Part shown: one piece after another, positions 25,959 to 36,210 of the stretch
Layout: each line of letters begins with the position of its first letter
Position numbering within the stretch: the stretch's first letter is position 1
Assembly (NCBI RefSeq): GCF_000934845.1
Contig: NZ_JXIQ01000086.1
Location: forward strand, 1 to 51,284
Source: Mesobacillus subterraneus
GTDB lineage: Bacteria; Bacillota; Bacilli; Bacillales; Cytobacillaceae
DNA length: 51,284 nucleotides
Reading direction: 5' to 3'
Notes under the pieces: generated by a model
Databases searched by the model: none
Told to the model about the DNA's origin: nothing
Seen by the model: only the letters and a program-made list of their open reading frames with translations
Made by a program: the position numbers and the translations under genes

Positions 25959-27650
25959 TTGTTAACTGAATTATCAATACGTAATTTCGCGATTATTGAA
26001 TCTTTATCTGTTTCTTTTACGAAAGGATTAACTGTTCTCACCGGAGAAACAGGTGCCGGCAAATCGATTATTATCGACGCCATCCACTTGCTGGTCGGCG
26101 GGAGAGGATCAGCTGAATTTGTCCGGCATGGCGAGGATAAGGCGGAGATCGAAGGATTGTTTTTTATTGAAGACCCGAATCATCCAAGTAAAGCGAAAGC
26201 AGCAGAATTCGGCATCGAAATAGAGGACGGAATGATCGTTTTAAGAAGGGATATTGCAGCCAATGGGAAAAGTGTGTGCAGAATCAATGGGAAACTTGTC
26301 ACCATTGCTGTCTTGAGAGAAGTTGGTTCCACACTGATTGATATCCATGGACAGCATGAACATCAGGAACTCATGGATGAAACTAGGCATATCAACCTTC
26401 TCGACCAGTTTGGCTCCGAGGAGATCTTGCCAGCGATCCAGGAGTATCGTCAAGTGTATAGATCGTTCGAACAAACACTCAAAAAGCTTAATAGTCTCAA
26501 GTTAAATGAGCAGCAAATGGCACACAGATTAGACCTAATCCAATTCCAGCATGATGAAATCCTGTCCGCAAACTTGATGATGAATGAGGACGTGGAATTG
26601 CTGGAAGAGCGACGGAAGCTTGCCAATTTTGAACGAATTTTTGAAAGCATCCAGATGAGCTATAATGCACTGCACGGCGATCAGCAAGGTCTGGATTGGA
26701 TTGGTCTCGCCATGGATAATCTCCAAACAGCTGCGGAGTTGGATTCTGAGTATAAAACTGTTGCAGAAGCAGTCGCGAATAGCTTCTATATGATTGAGGA
26801 TGCTGCGAGAACGATCAGGAATCACCTTGATTCTCTTGAGTATGACCCTCAGCGCTTGCTGGAGATAGAAGACAGATTGAATGAAATGAACCAGCTTAAG
26901 CGAAAATATGGAAAAACGATTGAAGAAATTCTTGAATATGCCTCAAAAATAGAAGAAGAAATCGAAACTTTGCAAAATAAAGAAGTCCATATTGACCAGA
27001 TGGAAAAAGAATTGGCCTCGCTCAAAAAAGATTTGCGGATTGAAGCTCATCATATAACACAAATCCGAAAAAAATGGGCCAAGAAACTGACAAAACTAAT
27101 TCATAAAGAATTAAAAGAACTTTATATGGAAAAAGCTGTATTTGAACTAAAGATCGATTCAGACCTAGACGATTTTCATAAAAATGGGGTAGATAAAGTT
27201 GAATTTTATATTTCAACGAATCCAGGTGAACCCGTAAAGCCATTATCAAAAATTGCTTCTGGAGGAGAATTGTCTAGAATCATGCTCGCACTAAAAAGTA
27301 TTTTCTCTAAACATCAGGGTGTTACGTCGATAATTTTTGATGAAGTGGACACAGGTGTCAGCGGGAGAGTAGCACAATCCATCGCCGAAAAGATCTACCA
27401 TGTATCGACTGACTCCCAGGTTCTCTGTATTTCGCACTTGCCTCAAGTAGCAGCAATGGCGGATACCCATCTTTATATCGCGAAAGTGATAAAAAACGGG
27501 CGGACAAAAACCTCTGTCACTCCCCTGTCCGCTGCTGAAAAGGTAAAGGAAATTGGCAGGATGATTTCCGGAGTCGAAATCACAGAGCTAACAAAGCAGC
27601 ATGCAGAGGAATTGCTGCAAATGGCACAGAGTATGAAGACCGTTACTTGA
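25959..27650 (+). CDS. recN: RecN, SMC-like DNA repair ATPase
   Basis: RecN gathers at double-strand breaks early in recombinational repair. The 563-residue protein has Walker A GETGAGKS (residues 29-36), two coiled-coil arms (about 150-390), the ABC signature [16 protein letters not shown] and Walker [13 protein letters not shown]. The start is TTG 25959 behind AGAGGTGA; the longer ATG reading from 25857 overlaps ahrC out of frame and is not supported by a ribosome site. It follows ahrC by 17 nt, as in B. subtilis. Confidence 0.95.
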   Translation: MLTELSIRNFAIIESLSVSFTKGLTVLTGETGAGKSIIIDAIHLLVGGRGSAEFVRHGEDKAEIEGLFFIEDPNHPSKAKAAEFGIEIEDGMIVLRRDIAANGKSVCRINGKLVTIAVLREVGSTLIDIHGQHEHQELMDETRHINLLDQFGSEEILPAIQEYRQVYRSFEQTLKKLNSLKLNEQQMAHRLDLIQFQHDEILSANLMMNEDVELLEERRKLANFERIFESIQMSYNALHGDQQGLDWIGLAMDNLQTAAELDSEYKTVAEAVANSFYMIEDAARTIRNHLDSLEYDPQRLLEIEDRLNEMNQLKRKYGKTIEEILEYASKIEEEIETLQNKEVHIDQMEKELASLKKDLRIEAHHITQIRKKWAKKLTKLIHKELKELYMEKAVFELKIDSDLDDFHKNGVDKVEFYISTNPGEPVKPLSKIASGGELSRIMLALKSIFSKHQGVTSIIFDEVDTGVSGRVAQSIAEKIYHVSTDSQVLCISHLPQVAAMADTHLYIAKVIKNGRTKTSVTPLSAAEKVKEIGRMISGVEITELTKQHAEELLQMAQSMKTVT

Positions 27651-27678
27651 AAAGCTATCCATAATGGGTAGCTTTTTT
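27650..27678 (+). terminator. Terminator after recN
   Basis: AAAAGCTATCC (27650-27660) pairs with GGGTAGCTTTT (27666-27676), one T.G pair, loop ATAAT, then more T's. Its first base is the last base of the recN stop codon. Confidence 0.82.
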
Positions 27679-27774
27679 ATTTTTATACTAGTTATAAATG
27701 AGACAAGTCAAGGCAAAATTAAAGGTGTAGCCATTTTTGATGTGTGTGAACTAGAAGCGAGGAGAGTGAATGGA

Positions 27775-29061
27775 ATGAAAAAAGATTTTCTCAGAAAATT
27801 TATTGGTGGAATTCTCCTTGTTTCATTAATTGCTCTAGGATATGCAAAACCAGTACATGAATATTTATCTATTCCAGGTGAATTGACATTGTTCGAGGGG
27901 CAAACTCTTGAGTTCCAGGCAAATGCAGCTCAAGTAACGGCTCCTTTAAAGGATTCGAGCATTACGGTTGACCAGAAAGATGAAACGGTTTCGATAGACG
28001 CCAAGAGACATGGAAAGGACGAAATGGTCCTTGAGTTAGCCGGCTTTCCAGTGAAAAAGGTCGATGTAAATGTCCTAAAGGATTTTAAGGTCAGACCGGG
28101 TGGTCAATCAATAGGCGTAAAACTTAATACGATTGGTGTCCTAGTGGTCGGGCATCATCAGGTTCAGGCAGCGGAAGGAAGGGTATCACCAGGAGAGCTG
28201 GCTGGTATTAAGAAAGGCGATATCATCACGGAAATCAATGGACAGCAAATAGAAAAAATGGCAGACGTCGGCGATCTTGTTAAACAAGCAGGAGCCAATG
28301 GAAAGGCGTTGGATGTAGTCATCAAAAGGGATAATGAAAAAATCAAAACGAAGCTTCAGCCTATGAAGGATGTAAACGAAAACACGTATAAACTTGGCTT
28401 GTATATACGTGATTCGGCAGCAGGTATTGGGACGATGACGTTTTATCATCCTCAGTCCAAAAAGTATGGCGCGCTTGGCCATGTCATATCAGATATGGAT
28501 ACTAAAAAGCCGATTGTCGTTGAAGATGGGCAAATTGTGAGGTCAACCGTTACTTCCATCGAAAAAGGCGGGAAAGGGAATCCGGGTGAAAAGCTGGCTC
28601 GTTTTTCTGCTGACAGAGAAGTAATTGGAACGATCAGCAGAAACAGCCCATTTGGGATCTTCGGGGAGTTGAACAAAGAGATTGCGAATGGGATTTTTGA
28701 TAAACCATTGTCGATTGCTCTGTCGCATCAAGTAAAGGAAGGGCCAGCAAAAATTCTTACCGTTGTCGATAATGACGAGGTGAACCTTTTTGATATAGAA
28801 ATTGTTAGCACCATCCCGCAAAAATTTCCGGCAACAAAGGGGATGGTTATCAAGATAACCGATCCTGAGCTGCTTGAGAAAACGGGCGGAATTGTCCAGG
28901 GAATGAGCGGCAGTCCGATCATACAAGACAACAAACTTGTCGGGGCTGTCACGCATGTGTTCGTAAATGATCCAACAAGCGGATATGGAGTCCATATCGA
29001 ATGGATGCTAAATGAAGCCGGAATTGACATTTATGAAAAACAAAGAGAACAGGCAAGTTAA
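27775..29061 (+). CDS. spoIVB: SpoIVB, forespore-secreted serine peptidase
   Basis: SpoIVB is made in the forespore, crosses into the intermembrane space and cleaves SpoIVFA to trigger pro-sigma-K processing. The 428-residue protein has a signal/anchor (residues 5-22), a PDZ domain (about 120-200: [17 protein letters not shown]...[16 protein letters not shown]) and a C-terminal trypsin-like domain with H236 in GALGHVISD and S378 in GMSGSP. Those positions equal the catalytic residues numbered in B. subtilis. ATG 27775 follows AGGAGAGTG; the longer reading begins in the recN terminator. No sigma-F/G promoter is obvious by eye. Confidence 0.95.
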   Translation: MKKDFLRKFIGGILLVSLIALGYAKPVHEYLSIPGELTLFEGQTLEFQANAAQVTAPLKDSSITVDQKDETVSIDAKRHGKDEMVLELAGFPVKKVDVNVLKDFKVRPGGQSIGVKLNTIGVLVVGHHQVQAAEGRVSPGELAGIKKGDIITEINGQQIEKMADVGDLVKQAGANGKALDVVIKRDNEKIKTKLQPMKDVNENTYKLGLYIRDSAAGIGTMTFYHPQSKKYGALGHVISDMDTKKPIVVEDGQIVRSTVTSIEKGGKGNPGEKLARFSADREVIGTISRNSPFGIFGELNKEIANGIFDKPLSIALSHQVKEGPAKILTVVDNDEVNLFDIEIVSTIPQKFPATKGMVIKITDPELLEKTGGIVQGMSGSPIIQDNKLVGAVTHVFVNDPTSGYGVHIEWMLNEAGIDIYEKQREQAS

Positions 29062-29070
29062 CAGAAATTT

Positions 29071-29099
29071 GGCGGCGATATAATGCCGCCTTTTCTTTG
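29071..29099 (+). terminator. Terminator after spoIVB
   Basis: GGCGGC (29071-29076) and GCCGCC (29085-29090) form a GC-rich stem, followed by TTTTCTTTG. Confidence 0.78.
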
Positions 29100-29111
29100 T
29101 TTAAAAGGATA

Positions 29112-29118
29112 TTCGACA
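29112..29118 (-). promoter_or_regulatory. 0A box upstream of spo0A
   Basis: TTCGACA is the exact reverse complement of the Spo0A binding core TGTCGAA. It lies about 190 bases before spo0A, where B. subtilis has auto-regulatory 0A boxes. Confidence 0.6.
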
Positions 29119-29222
29119 AAATCCTCCTCTCCTTATTGTCAACTATCGAAATGAGTCGAAAAACAAAGGAAAAGGAAGAAAACATAAGAAAATATTACTT
29201 TTTTAAGAAAAAATTAAAAATA

Positions 29223-29251
29223 AAAGGAATATCTGTTGCATTGTCGAATTA
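29223..29251 (+). promoter_or_regulatory. Sigma-H promoter of spo0A with overlapping 0A box
   Basis: AAAGGAATA (29223-29231) matches the sigma-H -35 (RnAGGAwWW). After 11 bp, GTCGAATTA (29243-29251) matches the -10 (RnnGAATww). A perfect 0A box TGTCGAA (29242-29248) overlaps the -10, so Spo0A~P can regulate its own sigma-H promoter, as known in B. subtilis. Confidence 0.82.
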
Positions 29252-29302
29252 GTTATTTAGAATAGAATTTAGAGAACAGATTGATTGAGGAGGAACTAAG
29301 CA

Positions 29303-30097
29303 GTGAGCAAAATAAAAGTATGCATTGTAGATGATAACAGAGAACTAGTCGATCTTTTGGAAGAATTTATTTCATCACAGGAGGATATGGAAATCGTCGG
29401 TGTCGCCCATAACGGCCAGGAATGTTTGGAAATGCTGGAAGACACGGATCCTGATGTCCTGCTTTTAGATATTATCATGCCTCATCTTGATGGACTCGCG
29501 GTGTTAGAGAGACTCCGTGATATGAAAAAAGCAATCATCCCGAATGTCATCATGCTGACAGCCTTCGGACAAGAAGATGTGACGAAAAAAGCAGTAGAGC
29601 TTGGAGCATCCTACTTTATTCTGAAACCATTCGATATGGAGCAACTCGCTGTGCATATCCGTCAGGTAAGTGGCAAGGCAAAAATGGTAGCAAGAAAGCC
29701 TTCTTCCCTCAATTATGGAAGGGCTAATGCAGAACAAAAGCCCAAAAATCTAGATGCTAACATTACTAGCATTATCCATGAAATTGGAGTTCCTGCTCAT
29801 ATTAAAGGTTATATGTACTTGCGTGAAGCTATTTCCATGGTATACAACGATATTGAACTCCTTGGATCAATCACAAAAGTTCTCTATCCAGATATTGCAA
29901 AGAAATTCAATACAACGGCCAGCAGGGTAGAACGTGCAATCCGACATGCGATTGAGGTAGCGTGGAGCAGAGGGAATATTGAATCCATTTCTTCCTTATT
30001 CGGCTATACAGTAAGCATGTCAAAAGCAAAGCCTACGAATTCCGAATTCATTGCAATGGTCGCCGACAAGCTGCGTCTAGAGCATAAAGCCTCTTGA
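29303..30097 (+). CDS. spo0A: Spo0A, master response regulator of sporulation
   Basis: Phosphorylated through the phosphorelay, Spo0A binds 0A boxes to start sporulation. The 264-residue protein has a receiver domain with acidic D10/D11, phospho-acceptor D56 (DVLLLD56-IIMP) and a LKPF lysine, then the Spo0A C-terminal DNA-binding domain (about 140-264: [24 protein letters not shown]...[20 protein letters not shown]). GTG 29303 is behind GAGGAGGA. It follows spoIVB, as in B. subtilis, and has its own promoter. Confidence 0.98.
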   Translation: MSKIKVCIVDDNRELVDLLEEFISSQEDMEIVGVAHNGQECLEMLEDTDPDVLLLDIIMPHLDGLAVLERLRDMKKAIIPNVIMLTAFGQEDVTKKAVELGASYFILKPFDMEQLAVHIRQVSGKAKMVARKPSSLNYGRANAEQKPKNLDANITSIIHEIGVPAHIKGYMYLREAISMVYNDIELLGSITKVLYPDIAKKFNTTASRVERAIRHAIEVAWSRGNIESISSLFGYTVSMSKAKPTNSEFIAMVADKLRLEHKAS

Positions 30098-30187
30098 AGG
30101 AGTTAGAAAAGATTTCGCTATTTTTCCATACATCATAACAAATCTTACTTGATTTCTTTTTAAGTCGGAGTCAAGGATAGAAAATAA

Positions 30188-30222
30188 AACACAGGCCAGA
30201 TCATCATGGCCTGTGTTGCTTT
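30188..30222. terminator. Hairpin shared by convergent spo0A and yqzF
   Basis: AACACAGGCCA (30188-30198) pairs perfectly with TGGCCTGTGTT (30207-30217), then GCTTTTTATT on the + strand and an A/T-rich run on the other. The last codons of yqzF lie within it. Confidence 0.82.
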
Positions 30223-30467
30223 TTATTGCTATCCGGAATGCGGAAAAATGCCTGTACTTTATTTCTCTTACGGTCCCGATGCAGAATGAAACCAGCGATG
30301 AATCCAAGTCCCGCCAGAAAAAAGAGTAGTCCAGACAGGAACTGAAGCCATAAATAGGGAAAAGGGACCTGTAAAATTCCGAAAACCATATCACGCATTA
30401 GTTTTACCCCTAAAGCAGCAATAACACCTGGTATTACCATGATGAGTAACGCGACAATTCTGATCAT
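30204..30467 (-). CDS. yqzF: YqzF, DUF2627 small membrane protein
   Basis: The 87-residue protein has two membrane helices (about residues 3-22 and 38-62) and a basic, Gln/Lys-rich tail. It is preceded on the reverse strand by GAGGGGA. I recognise it as DUF2627, found between spo0A and bkdR in Bacillus. Function is unknown. Its 3' end runs into the terminator stem it shares with spo0A. Confidence 0.78.
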   Translation of the reverse strand: MIRIVALLIMVIPGVIAALGVKLMRDMVFGILQVPFPYLWLQFLSGLLFFLAGLGFIAGFILHRDRKRNKVQAFFRIPDSNKKQHRP

Positions 30468-30680
30468 TTGAAAATCCCCTCATTAAGGTTGTCCTCTTTA
30501 GAAAGTATACTTCAACATAAGCTTTTTCCGCAATATTTGTTGTTTGCAATTAGCTGCAGAAAAAGTGGACACGAAAGAAATTTGTCAGTTTGTTTAAAAA
30601 CCATTACAATGAAATTGAAAGATATTGCAGGCTGTAAAGGAAGATTCATGAAATATATTTCCAACATGTGGTGAATAATT

Positions 30681-32741
30681 ATGCAAAAAATAATGATTGT
30701 AGGTGCAGGCAAGGGTGGAATAGCGATCCTTGATATTTTTAAACAAACGGCCTCTATAGCTGCGGTTATTGACATTAATCCAAATGCTCCCGGAATACTA
30801 GCTGCGCAGGAAGCAGGTATCCCTACAGGGGTAGACTGGCAAGCGTATTTGTCCGCTGAATTGGATATCATTATCGAAGTGACCGGGGATGAAAAAGTTT
30901 TCCAGGAATTGAGAGATGCTCGCAGTAAAAGCACGGTACTGATCCCGGGAAGCGTCGCATTTCTTCTTGCAACTTTGTTACAAGAAAAGGAAGAACTAAT
31001 CAAGACTCTTAGAAAAATTACATATGAACATGATTTAATCTTTAATTCCTCTGGAGACGGCATGGTCGTTATTAATACAGAAGGAATAATAACTTTATTC
31101 AATAAGAGCGCTGAAAAAATTATTGGGAACAAGAGGGAGCGCGCTGAGGGCCGGCATGTTCTGGAGATCATTCCGACCAGCAAACTTCCGAGAGTCCTGC
31201 TTACGAGAAAGATCGAGTCTAATCAAGAATTATTGCTGTCCAATGGCTCAAAGATTATCACAACAAGAATTCCGATCATTGATGAGAATGACCAGCTGAT
31301 TGGTGCCTTTTCTGTATTCAAGGATATCACCGAAGTAGTAAATCTTGCGGAAGAAATCACAAACCTAAAAGAAATCCAGACGATGCTCCAGGCAATCATT
31401 CATTCCAGCGATGAGGCTATTTCCGTAGTCGATGAGGATGGCCGAGGGATTATGATTAATCCTGCTTACACGAGAATAACCGGGCTTAAAGAAGAAGAAG
31501 TAATCGGACAGCCAGCAACTGCAGATATTTCTGAGGGAGAAAGCATGCATATGAAGGTGCTTCAAACGAGGAGGCCTGTTCGCGGAGCAGCGATGAGGGT
31601 TGGCCCGAAAAAAAAGGAAGTAGTCGTAAATGTTGCCCCTATCATAGTGGATGGGAAATTAAAGGGCAGTGTCGGGGTTATCCATGATATGTCTGAAATC
31701 CAAAGTCTTAACCGGGAGCTCCATCGCGCAAGGCAGATCATTCGGACGCTCGAGGCGAAATATTCGTTTGAGGATATTATTGGCCAATCGGAAGAAATGA
31801 CAATCCCGATTGAACAGGCGAAGCTAGGAGCAAAAACACCTGCAACGGTCCTCCTCCGCGGCGAATCAGGTACAGGGAAGGAGCTTTTTGCTCATGCAAT
31901 TCACAATGCCAGTGACCGCAAGTTCAACAAATTCATTCGAGTCAATTGTGCCGCGCTTTCAGAGTCTCTGCTAGAAAGTGAACTTTTTGGTTATGAAGAA
32001 GGGGCGTTCTCAGGGGCAAAAAGAGGTGGGAAGCGCGGATTCTTTGAAGAAGCAAACAGCGGAAGTATTTTTTTGGATGAAATCGGCGATTTGCCAGCAA
32101 ATACGCAGGCTAAATTACTGCGTGTCCTGCAGGAAAGGGAAATTGTCCGTGTCGGAGGAACAAAACCTGTGCCTATCAATGTCAGGATAATTGCTGCAAC
32201 CAATGTAAATCTTGAAAAAGCGATAGCTAATGGCAGTTTTAGGGAAGATTTATATTATCGGCTGAACAGGATGCCGATCCATATCCCCCCTCTCAAAAGA
32301 AGGAAAGATGACATTCCTCTGCTTTGCGAAAGATTGATCCAGAAAATAAATCAAGACTACGGACGAAATGTTGAAGGTGTATCCAATCGTGCCCTTAAGA
32401 AGTTGATGGCATATGACTGGCCAGGGAATGTCAGAGAACTAGAGAATGTGCTCGGCCGGGCAATCATTTTTCTACATTATTCCGAGACCATCATTCAGGA
32501 AGAACATCTTCCTGAACTTCAGAAAGGCGAGGAGAAGAAAAGGGAGAGCGGCGAGACTGATCCAATCCGTTCAGAGACTTTAGCCACGCAATTGGAAAGA
32601 TACGAAGAAAGCGTGATAAAATCAACTCTTCATTCTATGAAAGGCAATAAAACTGCGGCTGCAAAAGTATTAGGGATTTCTGTTAGGAATCTCTATTATA
32701 AACTTGAAAAATATGGTATTGAAACAAATGGCATGCAATAA
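30681..32741 (+). CDS. bkdR: BkdR, sigma-54-dependent activator of the bkd operon
   Basis: BkdR activates the sigma-L (sigma-54) dependent branched-chain amino acid catabolic operon that lies just downstream. The 686-residue protein has an N-terminal Rossmann-like domain ([16 protein letters not shown], 1-110), two PAS domains (about 115-230 and 235-350), an AAA+ domain with Walker A GESGTGKE (about 394-401), the sigma-54 contact loop GAFSGA (about 440-445) and Walker [10 protein letters not shown] (about 463-471), and a C-terminal Fis-type helix-turn-helix ([24 protein letters not shown]). The contact loop has Ser where GAFTGA is usual. The Rossmann domain may sense a cofactor; that is inference. 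Confidence 0.92.
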   Translation: MQKIMIVGAGKGGIAILDIFKQTASIAAVIDINPNAPGILAAQEAGIPTGVDWQAYLSAELDIIIEVTGDEKVFQELRDARSKSTVLIPGSVAFLLATLLQEKEELIKTLRKITYEHDLIFNSSGDGMVVINTEGIITLFNKSAEKIIGNKRERAEGRHVLEIIPTSKLPRVLLTRKIESNQELLLSNGSKIITTRIPIIDENDQLIGAFSVFKDITEVVNLAEEITNLKEIQTMLQAIIHSSDEAISVVDEDGRGIMINPAYTRITGLKEEEVIGQPATADISEGESMHMKVLQTRRPVRGAAMRVGPKKKEVVVNVAPIIVDGKLKGSVGVIHDMSEIQSLNRELHRARQIIRTLEAKYSFEDIIGQSEEMTIPIEQAKLGAKTPATVLLRGESGTGKELFAHAIHNASDRKFNKFIRVNCAALSESLLESELFGYEEGAFSGAKRGGKRGFFEEANSGSIFLDEIGDLPANTQAKLLRVLQEREIVRVGGTKPVPINVRIIAATNVNLEKAIANGSFREDLYYRLNRMPIHIPPLKRRKDDIPLLCERLIQKINQDYGRNVEGVSNRALKKLMAYDWPGNVRELENVLGRAIIFLHYSETIIQEEHLPELQKGEEKKRESGETDPIRSETLATQLERYEESVIKSTLHSMKGNKTAAAKVLGISVRNLYYKLEKYGIETNGMQ

Positions 32742-32753
32742 CCTTCATAGTAC

Positions 32754-32765
32754 GCAAAATTTTGC
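32754..32765. promoter_or_regulatory. 12-bp palindrome, candidate BkdR upstream activating site
   Basis: GCAAAATTTTGC is a perfect palindrome 13 bp past the bkdR stop and about 43 bp upstream of the sigma-54 -24 element, a plausible place for an enhancer bound by BkdR. No second copy is evident. Confidence 0.4.
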
Positions 32766-32784
32766 AGAATATTTTTCAGCAAGA

Positions 32785-32798
32785 GTAAAACGTTTTCA
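32785..32798. promoter_or_regulatory. cre-like site between the palindrome and the sigma-54 promoter
   Basis: GTAAAACGTTTTCA matches 12 of 14 positions of the CcpA consensus type TGAAAACGTTTTCA. It lies 10 bp upstream of the -24 element and would allow glucose repression of branched-chain amino acid catabolism. Confidence 0.5.
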
Positions 32799-32808
32799 TG
32801 TTTTTTGA

Positions 32809-32825
32809 TTGGCATGCTTCTTGCA
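32809..32825 (+). promoter_or_regulatory. Sigma-54 (sigma-L) promoter of the ptb-bkd operon
   Basis: TTGGCATGCTTCTTGCA has the -24 GG and -12 GC separated by exactly 10 bp, the required spacing. It follows bkdR and precedes ptb, as in B. subtilis. Confidence 0.88.
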
Positions 32826-32876
32826 ATAAGATACTAATGGGTGATGTGCAAACGAAAGAAAGGATGGACTAAAAAC

Positions 32877-33776
32877 ATGAAGCTTGACTCGCTGATTAGC
32901 ACGGCCTCTCAAAATGGCAAAAAAACCATCGCAGTAGCAGCGGCAGAAGATCCACGTGTATTAGAAGCAGTTGCCGGGGCTGTTGAAAGAAACCTTGCAG
33001 ATTTTTTTCTCTATGGAGATGAAGAGGAAATCAATAGAATCATCGCTGCACAATACCCTGTTCTCGCGAATCATCAAGGAATTGAAATTTTCTCTGCATC
33101 AAATAATAATGCAGCCGAGCTGGCAGTGAAAGCTGTAAATGCGAATGAAGCTCAGGTAGTGATGAAGGGGAATATCCCGACTGCTGCAATCTTGAAGGCA
33201 GTCCTGAATAAAGAATATGGTCTCAGAGCAGGAGCAGTATTATCGCATGTAGCTGTGTTTGAAGTGCCTGGGTATGACAGATACTTAATCGTTACCGATG
33301 CTGGGATGAATATCGCGCCGGACCTTGAACAAAAGGCACAAATAATTACGAATGCCGTCAGGGTAGCTCATTCAATCGGTATTGATATGCCAAGAGTAGC
33401 GCCTCTGGCAGCGGTGGAAGTAGTCAATCCTACTATGCAAGCCACCACGGATGCAGCGGCATTGACGGTCATGAATCAAAGAGGGCAAATTTCCGGTTGT
33501 ATTGTCGATGGCCCGCTTGCGCTCGACAATGCGGTATCACAGCTTGCTGCAGAGCACAAGGGAATCAAGAGCGACGTCGCCGGGAAGGCTGATATCCTTT
33601 TAGTGCCTGCAATCGAAGCCGGTAATGTATTGTATAAATCATTAGTTTACTTCGCCAATGCAAAAGTTGGCGCAGTCATAGCTGGGGCAAAAGCTCCAAT
33701 CGTGTTGACATCCAGGGCAGATACAGCGGAAAGCAAGCTATATTCTCTTGCACTGGCATTATGCTCTACTAACTAA
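32877..33776 (+). CDS. ptb: Ptb, phosphate butyryltransferase (branched-chain acyl)
   Basis: Ptb converts butyryl- or branched-chain acyl-CoA plus phosphate to the acyl phosphate and CoA; Buk then makes ATP from it. ATG 32877 follows AAAGGATGG and gives 299 residues, the B. subtilis length; an upstream in-frame ATG at 32841 precedes the ribosome site. It has the phosphate acyltransferase fold, with VVMKGNIPTAAILKAVLN, TDAGMNIAPDLEQK, CIVDGPLALDNAVS and DILLVPAIEAGNVLYKSL. First gene of the sigma-54 operon. Confidence 0.94.
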   Translation: MKLDSLISTASQNGKKTIAVAAAEDPRVLEAVAGAVERNLADFFLYGDEEEINRIIAAQYPVLANHQGIEIFSASNNNAAELAVKAVNANEAQVVMKGNIPTAAILKAVLNKEYGLRAGAVLSHVAVFEVPGYDRYLIVTDAGMNIAPDLEQKAQIITNAVRVAHSIGIDMPRVAPLAAVEVVNPTMQATTDAAALTVMNQRGQISGCIVDGPLALDNAVSQLAAEHKGIKSDVAGKADILLVPAIEAGNVLYKSLVYFANAKVGAVIAGAKAPIVLTSRADTAESKLYSLALALCSTN

Positions 33777-33811
33777 CAAATAACCTACATAAGTAAAAGG
33801 GGGAACTAGAA

Positions 33812-34906
33812 ATGGAAATCTTCAAGTATCTTGAACAGTATGATTATGAGCAGGTAGTGTTTTGCCAAGATAAGCAATCAGGGTTGAAGGCGATTATTGC
33901 CATACATGATACAACTTTAGGTCCAGCTTTGGGAGGTACCCGTATGTGGACTTACGCTTCAGAAGAAGCAGCGATCGAGGATGCTCTTCGACTTGCAAAG
34001 GGGATGACTTATAAGAATGCTGCAGCTGGTCTTAATCTTGGCGGAGGAAAAACGGTCATCATCGGCGACCCGCGCAAGGATAAGAACGAAGAATTGTTCC
34101 GTGCATTCGGCCGGTATGTCCAGGGCTTAAATGGCAGGTACATCACCGCTGAAGATGTAGGTACGACAGTGGCTGATATGGACTTGATCCATGAAGAAAC
34201 AGATTATGTAACTGGTATTTCTCCAGCATTCGGTTCTTCTGGTAATCCTTCACCTGTAACTGCTTACGGTGTATACAGAGGAATGAAGGCCGCTGCAAAG
34301 GAAGCATTTGGCACAGATTCTCTTGAGGGGAAGACAATCGCAGTGCAGGGTGTAGGAAATGTCGCCTTTCATCTATGCCGTCATCTTCATGAAGAAGGAG
34401 CGAACCTGATCGTAACGGACATCAATAAAGAAGCAGTGCAGAGAGCGGTCGAAGCATTCGGGGCCAAGTCTGTAGCCCCAGAGGAAATCTATGGAGTAGA
34501 CTGTGATATTTATGCTCCTTGTGCCTTAGGTGCAGTTATTAATGATGAAACGATTCCACAAATCAAAGCAAAGGTTATTGCAGGTGCAGCAAACAACCAG
34601 CTGAAGGATGCCAAACATGGGGATATCATCCATCAAATGGGGATCGTTTACGCTCCTGATTACGTCATCAATGCTGGCGGAGTAATTAACGTAGCAGATG
34701 AGCTATATGGCTACAATGCTGAAAGAGCGATGAAAAAGGTTGAAACGATTTATAATAATATTGAAAAAGTAATTGAAATTGCCAAGCGGGACGGGATTCC
34801 TACCTATAAAGCAGCAGACCGTATGGCGGAAGAACGTATTGAAAGAATGCGCAATTCTCGCAGTCAGTTCCTGCAAAATGGCCAACATATCTTAAGTCGC
34901 CGTTAA
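33812..34906 (+). CDS. bcd: Bcd, leucine (branched-chain amino acid) dehydrogenase
   Basis: This NAD-dependent enzyme oxidatively deaminates leucine, valine and isoleucine to the 2-keto acids that feed the BkdA/BkdB complex. The 364-residue protein shows [12 protein letters not shown], catalytic lysines in [22 protein letters not shown], and the NAD-binding [13 protein letters not shown]. The ribosome site is GGGGG. It sits second in the operon, after ptb. Confidence 0.96.
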   Translation: MEIFKYLEQYDYEQVVFCQDKQSGLKAIIAIHDTTLGPALGGTRMWTYASEEAAIEDALRLAKGMTYKNAAAGLNLGGGKTVIIGDPRKDKNEELFRAFGRYVQGLNGRYITAEDVGTTVADMDLIHEETDYVTGISPAFGSSGNPSPVTAYGVYRGMKAAAKEAFGTDSLEGKTIAVQGVGNVAFHLCRHLHEEGANLIVTDINKEAVQRAVEAFGAKSVAPEEIYGVDCDIYAPCALGAVINDETIPQIKAKVIAGAANNQLKDAKHGDIIHQMGIVYAPDYVINAGGVINVADELYGYNAERAMKKVETIYNNIEKVIEIAKRDGIPTYKAADRMAEERIERMRNSRSQFLQNGQHILSRR

Positions 34907-35061
34907 CCTTTTTTGTCGCTTGTTTTTGTGATGAAAAGGATAAGCCTTAATCAAACATGACTACAGAGTGCGCTGAACCATTCCTTCGGCGCCTCTGCTG
35001 TTCTTCCATGCTACTGATATTACGGATTAAAGATGCTTGTAAGCAAAATGGAGGTTTAACT

Positions 35062-36147
35062 GTGCAACAAACCGAACATCGGATTCTCGTGATAAATCCA
35101 GGATCTACATCAACGAAAATAGGTGTATTTGATAACGAAGTGTCCATTTTTGAAAAAACGATCCGTCATGATTCAGCTATTATTAACTCCTATGAAACCA
35201 TCATCGATCAATACGAATTCAGGAAGAAGACGATTCTTGAGTCGCTTGATACGGAAGGCATTAATATTTCGAAACTAAGTGCAGTTTGTGGGCGCGGAGG
35301 TCTTTTACGGCCGATTGAAGGTGGAACATATAAGGTTAACAAAAAAATGCTGGAAGATCTGCGGGCAGGATTCTCTGGCCAGCACGCATCAAATTTAGGT
35401 GGTATTTTAGCGTTTGAAATTGCTTCAGGTTTGAACATTCCGTCGTTTATTGTGGATCCAGTCGTGGTCGATGAACTAGAGCCAATTGCCCGTGTATCTG
35501 GATTCTCGCTCATTGAACGCAAGAGCATTTTCCATGCTCTCAACCAAAAGGCGGTTGCGCGAAGGGTCGCGAGGGACCTCGGTAGGAAATATGAAGAGCT
35601 GAACCTCATCATTACCCATCTCGGTGGCGGGATCACCGTGGGTGCTCATAAAGGAGGAAGGGTGGTGGATGTCAACAATGGTCTGCATGGAGATGGTCCA
35701 TTTAGTCCGGAACGTGCAGGCACCGTACCAGCTGGAGATCTTGTTCAGCTTTGCTTTTCTGGAGATTACTTTCGGGATGAAATCATGAGAATGCTTGTCG
35801 GAAGAGGAGGTCTTGTTGGCTATCTGGGCACAAATGATGCAGTCAAGGTTGAAAAGATGATCAAGCAAGGGAATGAAAAGGCGAAACGAGTTTATGATGC
35901 GATGGCATACCAGGTGGCAAAGGAAATCGGTTCTGCCAGCGCAGTCCTGGCTGGAAAGGTTGATGCGATTGTTCTTACTGGGGGACTTGCTTACGGCAAG
36001 GAATTTGTCCAGAAAATTTCTGAACGCATCAATTGGATTGCGGATGTTCTTGTTCATCCGGGAGAAAACGAATTGCAAGCTCTTGCTGAAGGAGCTCTTC
36101 GAATTTTACGAGGCGAGGAAGATGTCAAAGAATACCCAGGCAGTTAA
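35062..36147 (+). CDS. buk: Buk, butyrate (branched-chain fatty acid) kinase
   Basis: Buk transfers phosphate from the Ptb product to ADP, conserving energy from branched-chain acyl-CoA. The acetokinase-family signatures are [18 protein letters not shown] near the start and [28 protein letters not shown] 35062 follows TGGAGG and gives 361 residues. A longer ATG reading from 34957 adds 35 non-conserved residues without a ribosome site. Confidence 0.95.
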   Translation: MQQTEHRILVINPGSTSTKIGVFDNEVSIFEKTIRHDSAIINSYETIIDQYEFRKKTILESLDTEGINISKLSAVCGRGGLLRPIEGGTYKVNKKMLEDLRAGFSGQHASNLGGILAFEIASGLNIPSFIVDPVVVDELEPIARVSGFSLIERKSIFHALNQKAVARRVARDLGRKYEELNLIITHLGGGITVGAHKGGRVVDVNNGLHGDGPFSPERAGTVPAGDLVQLCFSGDYFRDEIMRMLVGRGGLVGYLGTNDAVKVEKMIKQGNEKAKRVYDAMAYQVAKEIGSASAVLAGKVDAIVLTGGLAYGKEFVQKISERINWIADVLVHPGENELQALAEGALRILRGEEDVKEYPGS

Positions 36148-36210
36148 ATCCTGCAAGACAAGGATGGTTCTTTTTAATCCAATTTCATTCCTATTAGAGG
36201 AGGGGTACAG

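Noticed and set aside
30468-30674. Forward 68-residue ORF upstream of bkdR
   Set aside because: It has no ribosome site and a composition typical of intergenic DNA; it runs up to the bkdR leader.
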